Part shown: positions 34,074 through 46,400 of the stretch, one piece after another | Numbering within the stretch: the first letter of the stretch is position 1 | Layout: each line of letters begins with the position of its first letter | NCBI RefSeq assembly: GCF_030867095.1 | Contig: NC_081828.1 | Span: 53,979,434-54,043,433, forward strand | Direction of reading: 5' to 3' | DNA: 64,000 bases | Source: Alligator mississippiensis | Lineage: Eukaryota > Chordata > Crocodylia > Alligatoridae | Made by a program: the position numbers and the translations under genes | The notes under the pieces: model-generated | Told to the model about the DNA's origin: nothing | The model's database searches: none | Seen by the model: the letters and a program-made list of their open reading frames with translations, nothing else

Positions 34074-34239
34074 ATGCAGTGTCTTTTTCAATCCTTCCAT
34101 ACACACGCTGATGTCAGGGTGCACGTTGCTGTTCTGACTGGTGGAGGACAGCCGCAAGAGCTGTTAAGGAGGCCAGCATTGGGAGTGTGTGCATGTGTGT
34201 GTCTGCTTCATATGGGCTGGGCTCTCCTTATTCAGAAGG

Positions 34240-34407
34240 TGAGTCAGACTGAGGCACATGCTTTCTTCCTGTTGGGAGTGACTCAGGTACAGGAGCTGAT
34301 AAAACCACCTGAGAAGAGAAAGCAAAGCACAGCGAAAAGCAGGCTTAAGCTCCCTACAGGTCTTCTGAGCCTTTCTTCCTGTAAGGACACATCCTGGATC
34401 CCCAGAA
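34240..34407 (+). promoter_or_regulatory. LAMC2: LAMC2 promoter region and 5' UTR with AP-1 and ETS motifs
   Basis: Two consensus AP-1 sites lie upstream of exon 1: TGAGTCA at 34240-34246 and TGACTCA at 34279-34285. A TTCCTG ETS-type core at 34266-34271 sits beside the second, as in AP-1/ETS composite elements. GATAAAA at 34298-34304 could act as a TATA-like element, which would give a 5' UTR of about 75 nt with no upstream ATG. LAMC2 is known as an AP-1-responsive epithelial gene. The transcription start is inferred, not seen. Confidence 0.65.
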
Positions 34408-34492
34408 ATGACTTTGTGCAGGCTGCTAACCCTGAGCTGCTTCAGTGTATGTCTGTTCCTGCCTGCAGCCACTGGTACCAGGGAAAGAGGAG
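34408..34492 (+). CDS. LAMC2: LAMC2 exon 1: start codon and signal peptide
   Basis: The 85-nt coding part begins at an ATG with G at -3 and ends in phase 1 before GTGAGG. It codes [15 protein letters not shown] then [13 protein letters not shown], a hydrophobic signal peptide. The tail [13 protein letters not shown] aligns with the human gamma-2 LLLPAARATSRRE, and the split Val codon is completed by exon 2 (VCDCNGK), as in human. This was found by reading back in frame from the required phase. A longer frame in another phase overlaps it and is not used. Confidence 0.85.
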
Positions 34493-37400
34493 GTGAGGCT
34501 TAGAAGACTGTAAACCTTCCTGCTTTTACTTTTAGAAACTGATCCCTCTCACAAACTTCCCTTTCAGCTGTGCACTGATACAAGAGACTCCAAAAGACCC
34601 TTGCAACTCTGGAGCCCTTTGGGTCAAACCTCTCTAAACCTCTAACTCTGGCTCCCTTCCTCCTGTGTTTTGGATTGGGAGTGAACATTAGATGCTATTC
34701 TATGGATGTCTTTGGAACTAATCACTTTGTTAGTACTGTATTGGCTCTTCAGCACCTTTTGTAACTCAGATTTTTTTTGGGATTCCCCTTTAAATAATAA
34801 TATGCTGCTGCGTCGATGCTGGATTGCTTTCTTAAAGTATCACTATGTGGGTGGGATTTGGGTGTGAGCATGGTAATTGCATTATATGATATTGTGCTTA
34901 TTTATATACTACAGCTAATCCAAGCAGTAGCAGAACTAGTGCAATAATTGGACCAGCATCTATTATTGCCCTGACACGCGCGGAATTCAGATCTTTTGAG
35001 AAGTTTGCCTTCTGAGGTGTTTTGCCTCAGATCCTACCTGCTTACACTTTGTGGTCTTTGGAAAACCCTTGCAAATAAGTTTTTGTGGGGGCCCCTGTAG
35101 CACTGTGGGGGGTGGGGGTACAATTCTCTTTTGTGAAACGGCACAATAGCATTTTTATATGCTGGCGAGATACTATATATGTTTGAGTGTGGAGGCTGAC
35201 TGCTACCGTAACTGTGCAACTGCTTGTATGAGTGGCTTTGCACTGGTGTGACCTTTGCATGTATGGTATCTCCTTGCTATATAAGAATCATACCTACAAA
35301 CATGAGTGTATATTTGATGCGAACATGATCTTCATATAGACTGCATAAGCTGCTATGACTTTAGGCTATAAAGATTGTTCCCAGTTGTGGCAGATGACAA
35401 CCAAGGAGAAATGGTCTCAGGTTGCAGCAAGAGAAGTTTAGGTTAGATATCAGGAAAAACTTTCTCACTAGGAGGGTAGTAAAGCACTGGAATAGGATAC
35501 CCAGAGAGGTTATGCAATCTCCAGCCTTAGAGGTTTTTAATACCTGTCTAGACAAAGCCTTGGCTGGGATGATCTAGCTGGGGATGGTCCTGCTTTGAGC
35601 AGGGTGTTGGACTAGTTGACCTCTAATTTTCTATGATTTTACCATATGTTGTATGCAATGGTATGACATTTTGTCACTGGCTGTATTTGAGTGTCATGCA
35701 TTGCTTTAGATCAGTGTTTCTCAACCTGTGGGTTGCTACCCAAAAGTGGTTTGCAAGAATATTTCAAAGGGTCGTGAGCAAGTGTCAGAAGAATGCATGG
35801 AAGGTTTCTCCTTACAGGCTGGCAGTGTTCCAGCCTGCAAGGGGCTGCTTGGCCCATGGCCAGCACGCAGCCAGGTAGGGGCATGGGAGTAGCCAGATTA
35901 AGGTAAGTGTATGGGGAGCAGAGCTTGGAGGGCCAGGGCTTGGAGTTGTGGGGAGAGCAGGTGCCTGCTGCCACTGGGGGAAGATGGCCAGGTGCTGAGG
36001 CTGCAACAGGGCAGGGGGGATGGGTCAGGCACTGGCAGGGCCAGGAGGGTGCAGGTTGGGATAAGCCATCAATCTTTGCAAATGAGTCCTGGTACGAAAA
36101 AAGCTGAGAACCACTGCTCTAGATGATGTCATGCCACCATATTTATTCATAAATATTTGCTTAATGCTGTCAATTTGATTACCTTGATATTATGCTCAGT
36201 ATAGTTCATATTTGCCCAAGTGTGTTGGAGCTCAATATTATGTCTACATTTTCGAGGGAGATATGTTGACTAGAGGTTGTTCTTTAAATTATACCTTGGA
36301 GCTGTATTTTAAATTGTTTTAACGTTTTATCACTTAAAGAGGATAAAATAAGAAATACTGAAAACAAATAAGATGCTTTTGAAAACAGATCAGAGTAAGA
36401 TGCAACATAAATCAGATAATTACAGCAAATGTAACTATGTAATTAAGTATCTTAACCAGCATAGTTCCTATCCCCCTTCCTGGCAGAAGATGATGGTGTT
36501 TAGAGGGCTGCTCACCAACCCTGGAACCTATAACTGAGCTCAGCGTAAAGCAGTCACTAGCAAATTATATTTAATTGCCCACATTGCACACAATTTAATT
36601 ACAGTAAACTTTCTGAATCTGTTAGTTGGAGCTAGCACAACATCATTATTTTGTGTCTGCTCTAGCACTCCAAAAAAAAACCAAAACAGCTATGTACTTA
36701 ACACATCTAACCTTATTTATTTACAATTGAACTATTTAAATTATATTAAATAAATCTTATTTAGTAACAGAATTCAGATGCTTAAATTACAAACTGTTCA
36801 GCAAACCCTATTCAATTAAATGTGCATGTTGCTGCCTTAGTCAGTGTGCAACATTAGATCTATCCTAGTGTTTCAGTGTATCATCCAAGGATCATGTGTA
36901 CCATTGTCAGCCAGCACTCTTCGTGCTGGTGTGTAAGGCTATGCCCTCACATGGTACACCTTTTTCCATGTGCTGTTATATAGGATGCTGTCAGGCAAGC
37001 CAGCTGCGATATGCATGATTGTCTTGCATGTGACTCAGTTTCTAGGCAGTGATGTTTGCAGGGACCCCTGAAAGGAGGTGGTGTCAGAGTGGGAGGTCCA
37101 GCCTATGTTGGTTCTCTTGGATGTTTCTAATGGTGGCAGTCATCATTGGATTTTGTGAGCCTCTGAAGTTGAAAGCTGACATACGGACGGACCCCTTCAG
37201 ATGGGGAAAGTGAATGGATAAGTGACTGGAGACATATTCGTCATCAGGAGGCTGAGGGGAAGGTTTGGCACAGAGAAGGGAGTTGGAGTGCATTTTACCA
37301 GTGGATGTGCATGGTTCCAAGGGACAGTGTCTGTGGCTTGGGGAATGGGTTATATCAGGCAGCTGCAGCTGAGGTGTGAGCCTCTGGGCTTCTGTGTTGA

Positions 37401-40400
37401 AATGGGTGGAGGTCACAGCTGCCCCATTGTCTGACATAAGCAGGGCCCCCAGCAGAAACACCTGCCATGTTTTCCTAGCCCTACTTTTCTATAGTTGTCC
37501 AACTCCACCAGAATAACATGCATAGGAAAAACAGAGTCAGGTCAATAGCAGCAACAAACTCCACTCCTCTGCTCTTTCTGTGAATCTCTGAAGTTAAATG
37601 CCTTCCATGATGATTCAGAGTACTGATATTTCAAACATACTGTTCCGAGCCTAGGGGAGTTACAGGTGAAGCCTGGAAGAAATACTTAACTCGTTTCCAT
37701 GGATAGAGACAGATTTGTGAAACTGGGAACGAGGTGTGCTCTGTGCACAGGAACAGGTCAGACAAGGTTTTTTGGGTAAATTCAATACCTTTTATTAAAC
37801 CAACTAAAATACTTGGAAAACTTCTTTTGCAAGCTTTTGGGTGTCAGGCATTCTGTTCCTGCCTGCCTAATCAACGAGGGAACAATAATGACAAGACCTG
37901 GGGGGTGGGGAGTGAGGCGGTTTCACAATTCTGGCCCCAACCTGGACTTTCTAGAGCAAGGAACCCCTAAACTCCATGGAAATTCAGCATCCCAGGATTT
38001 GACAGCATTTCGGTGATATGTGCTTGTGTTAAGAGCTCCTCAGCCTTTTTGATGGCAGTTCCGTTGCCTCAGAATAGGCACAATCCAGGGAAGAATCTGT
38101 TCTGGAAGTGGCAGCCCAGTGATGAACTCCAGCTATGTTGGACTGACCAGGTGCTGGTTTATTCATTCCCTGGTAGATACAAAGCAGACAGGGGAGGAGC
38201 TTACTTGGGATTGAGTCATCTCTGAGGGACCTTTTGAGGAGTGGGGTGTGGTTATGGTTGCTGTGGGAGCTTTATTGCATTTGAATGTCCTCTGGAGGGT
38301 AATAGGGCTCTTTTCATGCTGGTGGTGTCTCTAAGGTTACTCGACACATTACTCACTAGCACTGACATGCGAGTTCAGAACCAGCTCTATTTGTCTTGTA
38401 TGTATGCATCTGTTTAAGAACAGAGCAATGCCACAGGGAGCCTGGCATGCCTGTTTGCTGCCCTCCTGCCCTCCAGGTGCTGGGACCTGTGTTGGAACAG
38501 CAAGCAATCGTTTCTCGCAATTTGTCATGTTGGCAGATGTCTGGAGCATGACATTTTGCTGCAGGATGTGCTCTGGAGCTTCTCCATTCTGGCATTGTAT
38601 TTAGGGAATTCTGGGTGTTCCCTCTTACAGACCCTGCTGTCCACACAGCTGGAGAAGTCCTTTATCCGAAGGTGTGGGGCCTTGCAGCACCAGAAAGAAT
38701 AGCCTTTCTGCTTTAAATGTCCTTCCTCCCTAATTCATAAACACCCTCTCATTAATTGGCTCAAGCGGCAAGTTCTTTTTAAAGCTTTCATCTGTGCTAG
38801 AGTTCATGTGCAGGCACTCCTGGGGAAAGCTAGCAGTATAAATAAACGCAGGGGCCAATCTATGGTGCTAACCCAAGGAACCATTTGAAACTACAGTACT
38901 TCATGTTAGTAATATATTAACTTGGTCTGTTGCCCTGGGAGAGGGCTAGAGATGTAGTCCCCTGCATGCTCCACAGAATGGCAAGACCTGAAAAGAAGCC
39001 TTGCCTTATCCTGATGCATGTACTGATGCCTGCAAATTAGCAGCTGAACAAAAAAAACCTCAACAGGGTGCAAAAACACACTTGCTGTGTCTGTGAGAGC
39101 TGGTAACTTTTAACCTGGCTTTATCCTTGATGTAGTGAAAGAGAGAGACTGTAGTTAGTCTGAAGTCAAGTAGAAGGCAGGGTAGATTTGCACCTAATAG
39201 ATCAACCAAATTGTGTGCGTGTGTAACACACAAACTTTTATGGGTCAAAGCTCACTTCATCAGATGCTGTGAAAAGGATGCATACAAAGCTGTGGATAAG
39301 AAAGAGAGCAGTTTTAATAGAAAAGCAGAGGAAGGGGCTGAAAGGAGAAAGGGAGAGAAGGGCGGTACTGGGAGCACCCGGAGAGGTCAGGCTTCCAAGA
39401 ACTGAAGCATTTTGAGAACAATCTGTATTTTTTTTTCTCTATCTCTTTTGCTGTCCTCCAACTTAGCCACTTTAGGTAACAGAGGCAGGCCACTCTGATC
39501 TCCACTGTCATCCCATCTAGCAGCCCAGGGTAATGGGACAGCTGTTGTAGCCCTGGAATGAATCATTGCCTGAAGTGTTTCAGTGGCAAAGTGAAAATAT
39601 TTCCATTGCTACTTTACTAGCGTCTGACATCATCCCCACCTTGTAGGCAGCCCTGGCTTGTTGCATGTGAATGTGTTTGACTGGTATGCATGTTCTTGGT
39701 GACTGGGTGAGGGTGTCTGCCCGCCTGTCAGGTGGGAGGCATGAGGTATACACAAGGCCGTCAGCTGTGAGTAATGCTAGCCCGAAATCTGATCACAAAT
39801 GGAAGGGAACATGGGTTCAATTTCCTAGTTAAAAATCCCAGCGCTAAAATGCTCTGGGCAGTTAGGTCTGCATGCTGCTGGGATGCTGCAGGGGGAGGAA
39901 GGTGCTTGGGAGCTGTTCTGTTTGCATGCTGCTTGCCCATGTACATAACTGCTATTGTGGTGCACAAGGTTGGAGGGAAGGATGCTAGCATTGGCTCAGA
40001 CCTTAGCAGCCCTGAGGGAGAGGGGTAGACTTCTCCTGCCCTGCCACAGTGTGTGCCCTTGTGCGTTGGGGCCCACATTAACTCTGCAGTGCAGTGGCAA
40101 AGTGCTACAATGCGTTACTCGCTGTGTTCCTGTCCTCTCCAGATTTCTGCTCGCTCCCAGTCCCCATCAGCCTCTCTTCTGTGAGAAAGACTTTGCAGTG
40201 TTTTCAAATTCTTTCTCTAATTTTTTCTTATGAGACTGTCCCTGGCTTCCCTTTCTGCCTCCCTTTTTTCCTTTTCCTTCCACATCTTTCCATCCCCTCC
40301 AGTTTTAAAGGGAGATTCATGCTGATAGATTAACTGCCTAGGAAAGACAGCTGCTCTGTCCACATTCAGGTTCAGCAGGCCAAGCCTCTCCTATGCTGCT

Positions 40401-43400
40401 GTGACAAATGGCTTCAATCATGTCCTAAAGGGATAATCTCTGGCAGGGTAGTTCAGTGACATGACTAAGTCAGTCCTTGAGCTCTTTGCTGTTGAGAAGG
40501 AAGCCAGAGTAGGGTTTTTCTGATGTAGACTCTTGTGCATGTGCTAGAAGTTGATTGGAGATGCAATAATTGCTAAACTGTGTTGGAAAGGTGAGGTTAT
40601 TTGCTACTGCTGATTTCCACCAATAAGCAGAGCAGTCACCATCCTCCCCATTCCTCACCTCTCCCCATTCTTAGATTCTTTCAAAATTTGCTCCACTCTC
40701 CCTTTCTCAGTCATTTATTCTCTTGACCACTTTTCACTCTTCTCACTACCCAAATGCCAGGGAGGCTGCCAATCTCAGCCTTCCAACCACTTCCTAAAAA
40801 AGAATTTTGCGCTTAGCATGAGTTTCTTGTGGTGTTGCAAATGTGATTTGTGTCTCCACTTGCATGGCTCTGCATATGCATCCAACCAATGCTAGTGCCT
40901 TTTAAAAAAGAATGAGGTCGTTCAGTTCAGGAGGAGAATTGTGTAACAGCATGCCCGGTGCAGTACTGCAAGAATCCATTCTCTAAAGATTTCTCCCTTC
41001 AAGGAAGACCAGGTCTGTGCCCATTTACTATGCTGACAAAGTGCTGATACTGGCAAAGCTGTGGTTTTACAGGCCTGACTTATTTTGCACAGAGGGGCCA
41101 TATGGGTAAAAGTACAGTTTTGCTGGCATCTGCCAGTACTACTACATTGTTCAGGGATCACAGCTCTGACCTATGTGTGGCTTCTGAAGTTTGCAGCATA
41201 CACCTGATCTAAGATACCCCTGAGTCTGGCTGAATTTTCATGTGACTTCAGCAATTTATTCAATTTTGCAGTAGCTTGGACTTGAAAGCTAGTTATAGCC
41301 AACAGTAAAAGTGTATTAAAGTTTGCAAGTAAGGGAGTGGTAGTGACGGCACTTCTGTCTCCTGCCTAGGGTGCTTTGCTCAAATGTTATTAGCCAAGCT
41401 GTACAGCCTGACTGAGCCTGTACTGCTGGTACTCATTCCAAAATTCTTACTTCCCACTCCAACACTGTCGGAACAAGGTACAGTGTGAGTGCGCGCGCGC
41501 AGATCTGGAATCTCATTAAGAAGAAACTAGACAAGCAGGAGCAGCATGGAAAGAGAGAGAAAGCTGGAGAATCAATTGTAGCATAGCATTAATGGCATAA
41601 AGTCATTGCATGTGATGATTTCACTTGATACCTGTGCTGTCTTACATGATCAGATGTGGTGAATGTGGACTTGTAAATGACAGTCACTGTAACAGAAGGT
41701 GCAACTTAAATCGCAGCTCTCCTGAGATCAGAACTAAAATTTCCATTGGCTTTTTAGTTCACATGGGCTGGATTTTATCCTCTGTGCACACCCAAAGACC
41801 TCATAGTGCACAGAGACTTCTCTTGAAAATTACTATTCTGTGCCTAATGACAAGGGCAATTTATTTTCCTGAATCTCAAGAAAAAACAAATTGAGAAATC
41901 CTGCTGAGGCATATGTGGGAAAGAGAATACAGAACTCTGGGTGGGTGAATGCAAGGGTACATGCATTTGGGAATGTAGGTGGTATGAGTGAAAGTGGGGG
42001 GTGCTTGGGATTAGCAGGCGCACGGGTATGAGGCTGAGGGTGTGACTGTAGCAGTGAATGACTGTGTGCCTGAATAAGGGTACAGGCACACCTTTGTGTA
42101 ACAGCTGATACTTTTTCAGAGATGCATGATGTTTTATTACCTGCCCTTGGGGCATATGCCACACGTAGACCTGATATTTGTCCCTCTGGTGCAAATGCCT
42201 CAGGTGCCAGGAATGCAAGTGTCATGTCTGAACCTGACGGTATGCGCTGGCAGCCTGCCTGGCTCTGCTTAGAGCTGCTGTAGCTGCCAAGGTCTCCTAG
42301 CACTTCTAAAGCTAATATTTGATTGCTGAGGTATTTCGATAATGAGGTCAGTTTCCCTTGTAATGGACGAGTGAGCTCTGAATGCATCATTCATAGCTTT
42401 CATTGTCAGGGAAACATGTGTCTTCTTCCCCTGTACCTCCTAGGAACCAATTCACTCTGACGTGTGTGCCCCATTCTCAGCTTGGGATAGGGACTATCTA
42501 CCTACTGCTGTAAGACTATGGGCTGGGCAGCTCTGTGAGGCACTCAAGCTATGGGCATCCTTCCTACCACACCTGGGCACCAGAGTTGGTAATACAACAG
42601 GCTTATTGCCAGTAGCAGCTGTCCTTGGTTCTCCACAAGCTTTGAGGTTCCCATCTGAAGCTTATCCAGACTCTTCCCTTTTAAGAAACACATGAACTGA
42701 TGTCTTTGTTACAGACCTATGTTACTGCTGACTAGTGACAGTGTCCCAGTTCTGGATGCAGGTTTATCTGACCAGCACACTATGCTCTGTGTGACCTCTT
42801 TCCCTCACTGCCTTGTTTCTCATTCCTCTGGTTTACTTCTGCTTTTGCTTACAACAGAAAATGCTGAACATGTATAAACTGTCCTTATGCTAGAGACAGC
42901 TCTATGCTGAACTGAATTTTGCCTCTCTTATTTTATAGTAAACATTGATATTTTCCCCTTCTTACCATGGGAACGGTATCTTTACTTTCTTGAATATTAT
43001 CGTCAGTCATCTTCCTTTGGTTTTCTCTGCAATAGATTCAGAAAGTTTCAACAATTGGCTGGATCCTCAGCTGGGGTAAATCTCTTTTTGCATAGAGTGA
43101 GGTGGCTTTTATACCAATGCAGGCTCCGACTCAGTGCTCCTGATGAGCAGGGTGCCAATGCAACTACAAGAAATGAGGTGGGCGGGGGGTAGTTCAAGTG
43201 CATTGCCATCCTAGCTCACCATTACTCTATATTATGAGCACCATTGTGGCATTGTACTGCTTGGATTCTATTAATGGGTTATTTTTGTCTTTTATGAATC
43301 TAGCTTCAGGATTTTGTTTTTAGTAAGAAAAATCTCCTTATGGTGATCTAGTTCAGTTCCCAGTAGTACATATCACAAAAGAACCCAAGGCAACTGAGTC

Positions 43401-46400
43401 TTGTTGGCACTCTTGTCAGCAGATGGAGAGACTAGAGACCTGAAGGGGTGGTGAAGTGGTTCATTTGGGTGTTGGGTGGGTCATATTAGTGGGAAAAACA
43501 AACTGAATGTTTGCACTGTCTGTACTTGTTCTGTGAACAAATAGGTAGCTTTGATTTCCAGGGCACTTTGTCTGGTGCCCTTCACTAGGTGCACACATGC
43601 AAACTTTAAAGTGCAAACCTGATCCCTTCTCGGTAGGTGCTAATTTATGAACCATGGCCATTTTCTTTGCTTTTTCAGTCTGTGACTGCAATGGGAAGTC
43701 CAGGCAATGCATCTTTGACCAGGACCTGCTCAGAGAAACAGGAAATGGCTTCCGCTGCCTCAACTGCATGGACAATACTGATGGGGTTCGCTGTGAAGGG
43801 TGCAAGGAGGGGTTCTACCACCAGCAAAATGGAGAACGTTGCTTGCCATGCAGCTGCAACCCGAGAGGTATGAGAGATGCAAGAATGTGTCAGCGAGGAG
43901 CCTAGGAAAGAGGAGGAGGAGAGTGAATGAAGGGAAAAGAGCTGGTCCAGAAGTGCCCAAATCCAACAGCTGTCATGGAGCTGCTGCATTTTGGCAATTA
44001 CAACTTGGGCCTAATTCTGGTTGATTAAACCAAATGGATCCCAAGCTGCATCCCTCCTCAAGCTTTGTCCATTGTGGCTGGTGCTGACCAGCTGCCACTG
44101 TGATGGTCACGCTGCATGGTCCCATTTGTCACTATCAGTGTGATGTTGTGAAAGGATTTTCACAGCATGAGCAGCTGTGGTGAAGTCATATGGGGCCAAC
44201 AGAAATGCATGGGTGTGCACTTGCTTTGGTATCTTGGTGGTGGTGGCTGCTGCCTGCCATGAGAGTTCCAAGTGACAGAGGCAGCTGAGCGCAAACAAGG
44301 CCTGAGCATCTCCCAACCAGGCCCATTTAAATCTGTTGAATGAGCTAGGACTCTTGCAAGTCCAGCAGACCTAGAGCAGAAGGGTGTAAGATCAGCCCAG
44401 AAGAGCTTCTGGCAACTGTCCTACTTCACACGTTGGCTAGAAAGGCTGCCACCAGAGCGTACTGACATAGATGGAATCTAAGCTAGTGTTCACTCGGGAC
44501 TAGGTTTGCTGAACGTAATTCCTAAATTCAGAATTGTAATCACCCCCCACTCCTGCCACCCATAGATTAAGACAGTGCAAGTAAAGACAGGGGAATTGAA
44601 TAAGAGCACCTCAACCTCCACAGTCCTTTCACTTCTATGGAAGAATCATAGCCCAGTTAAGTGCCTCACAGCAAATCATGCAAGTTCCTCAGAACATAGG
44701 TTAGATGGGGAGGGTATGGGGCTTGGCATTGCAGGGGCACACAAGGCAACAGGCTACCTAAGGGAGTGAGGTCAGAGTGCAGGTTTTACCATTGCCACTT
44801 CTCTTCACCCTCTGCAGCATGTCAGAAGGTCACCATGTCACTTTTAATGAGTAGTGTGCTCTAACATCAGCCATCTGTAAGGGGCTGTCAGCAAGCACAA
44901 GCTGGTGGTGACCCAAAGTTGATAATTTTGATGGCTGTTCAGAGATCCTCATGCAATGTATTTTTTAGTCTCAGACCAGACCCCATGGGAAAAGGCATTC
45001 ACATCAGAAAGGATCTTAACCAAAGCCTGCTAGAAGGATTTAAAAGGCTTCCACCGAGTGATGGAGTCAAGTCTAATGTCCTGTCACATTTTGCAGTCAT
45101 TGGCAATTTTGCTAGAGATGAGTGACTGTGACTGGATCATGGGAGTGAAAGGATCACTCCCAAATTTGAAGCAAGGTGTCTTGGGGTGGGAGGTATATAA
45201 AAAAGCCAACAATGCTGATGTACAATTTTGTGGATTAAGGGAAGGCTTTGGTGTGTAAAACCATACTCTCCTGCCTTCCATCTGCACTGCTACTCTAGGA
45301 GGGGATAATAGATAAAGTGTACATGACATGAATGTCTTCTCTACTGCTTATGGAACAGATGAGAACTCATGCTGTGACAAGAGATGGGCCTTCATGGTTT
45401 CTCAATGTTTTTCACTATATTTCAGTGATGATGTGGCCTGCATATCTACTGTAGAGCCAGTCCTGGTGGTGGTGATCAGATTTCTGTATCTGCGGAAAAC
45501 TGGTGTTTCATAAATATTGGGTTGAGAATCCTATGGAAATTCTGAACATGTTGTTTGTCTGTAAGCACAGAAATCAAATCATTACAACCGCTCATTAAAC
45601 CTGAAAAGTGCCTGACCAGCAAAGTCGAGAGGTAGTCTTTTAATTGCTGGTTGGCTAAAAATCTAGGACAGAATGTCTCCTAAGTACTATAATAGAAAAG
45701 CATACAGAATATGTTGTGAATGTATAGTGGTGGGAATGTTAACTTCTGTTCTGTTTCCCTGTCACCCAGCCAGGGTGGACAGTGATCACCAGTTCAGAAG
45801 GATGGTACAAGTCTGATGTCCTGTGAAAAAACTTAATAAATGTCCTGGCCCAAATCCTCAGATGACTTGAATTAATGTAGTTGCAATGAAGTTGGAGTTA
45901 CACCAGTTTATACAAGCATAGGATCTACCACAAAGGAAGCAAATCTCTGGTTATCTGGTGTTTCCTTGAGTCTGTCATGTCCCTATGTAATAGTACTGGA
46001 ATTACTGTAGCACAGAAGATCCCTTAAGATTCCCTCAGTTCCCACAGCTTGAAGTCCCAAGCTGCAGGAACTTGAAGTCCCTTGGTTCAAGTCTCCAACT
46101 TTCATGGGGGATGTCATAAACAATTTCCACAGCAAAAACTGATATTGTGAGCCCGTTTCATGTGGGGAACTGGAAGCAAGGGCAGGAGAGAGATTAAAAT
46201 GAAAGAGTCTGCCAGAAGTCAGATAGCTGATACCCATCCTGCAAAAATGAGGGAATTGGTTATAGACCAATACATAATTAATGATGAAATTTGCCTTAGA
46301 CTAGGAAAGTTTTCCATTTTTATTCCCTGAAAGGCTCCAGCAAGCGTTGTTAATTTCCCCTTATGTTCCCAGGGGATACTCTCGGTGGGGTGGTAACTAC

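Larger units (their letters stand above)
34493..43678 (+). other. LAMC2: LAMC2 intron 1 (9.2 kb)
   Basis: The intron carries a CR1 tail, a hAT element and two Penelope-type terminal fragments, listed separately. The remaining stretches (36125-37740, 37890-39150, 39290-43060) show no gene or RNA that I can support. A (GC)n patch of nine bases lies at about 41491-41500. A TATAAATAA string at about 38836 has no exon downstream. Confidence 0.6.

Noticed and set aside
34074..34496. 140-codon frame over the LAMC2 promoter
   Set aside because: It is in a different phase from the signal peptide, spans promoter motifs and has no donor compatible with exon 2.
38830..38850. TATAAATAA string as a core promoter in LAMC2 intron 1
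   Set aside because: No exon-like frame, signal peptide or donor follows within a kilobase.
42462..42695. Candidate LAMC2 first exon near exon 2
   Set aside because: The frame has no signal peptide and no donor in the needed phase; 34408-34492 fits homology and phase.
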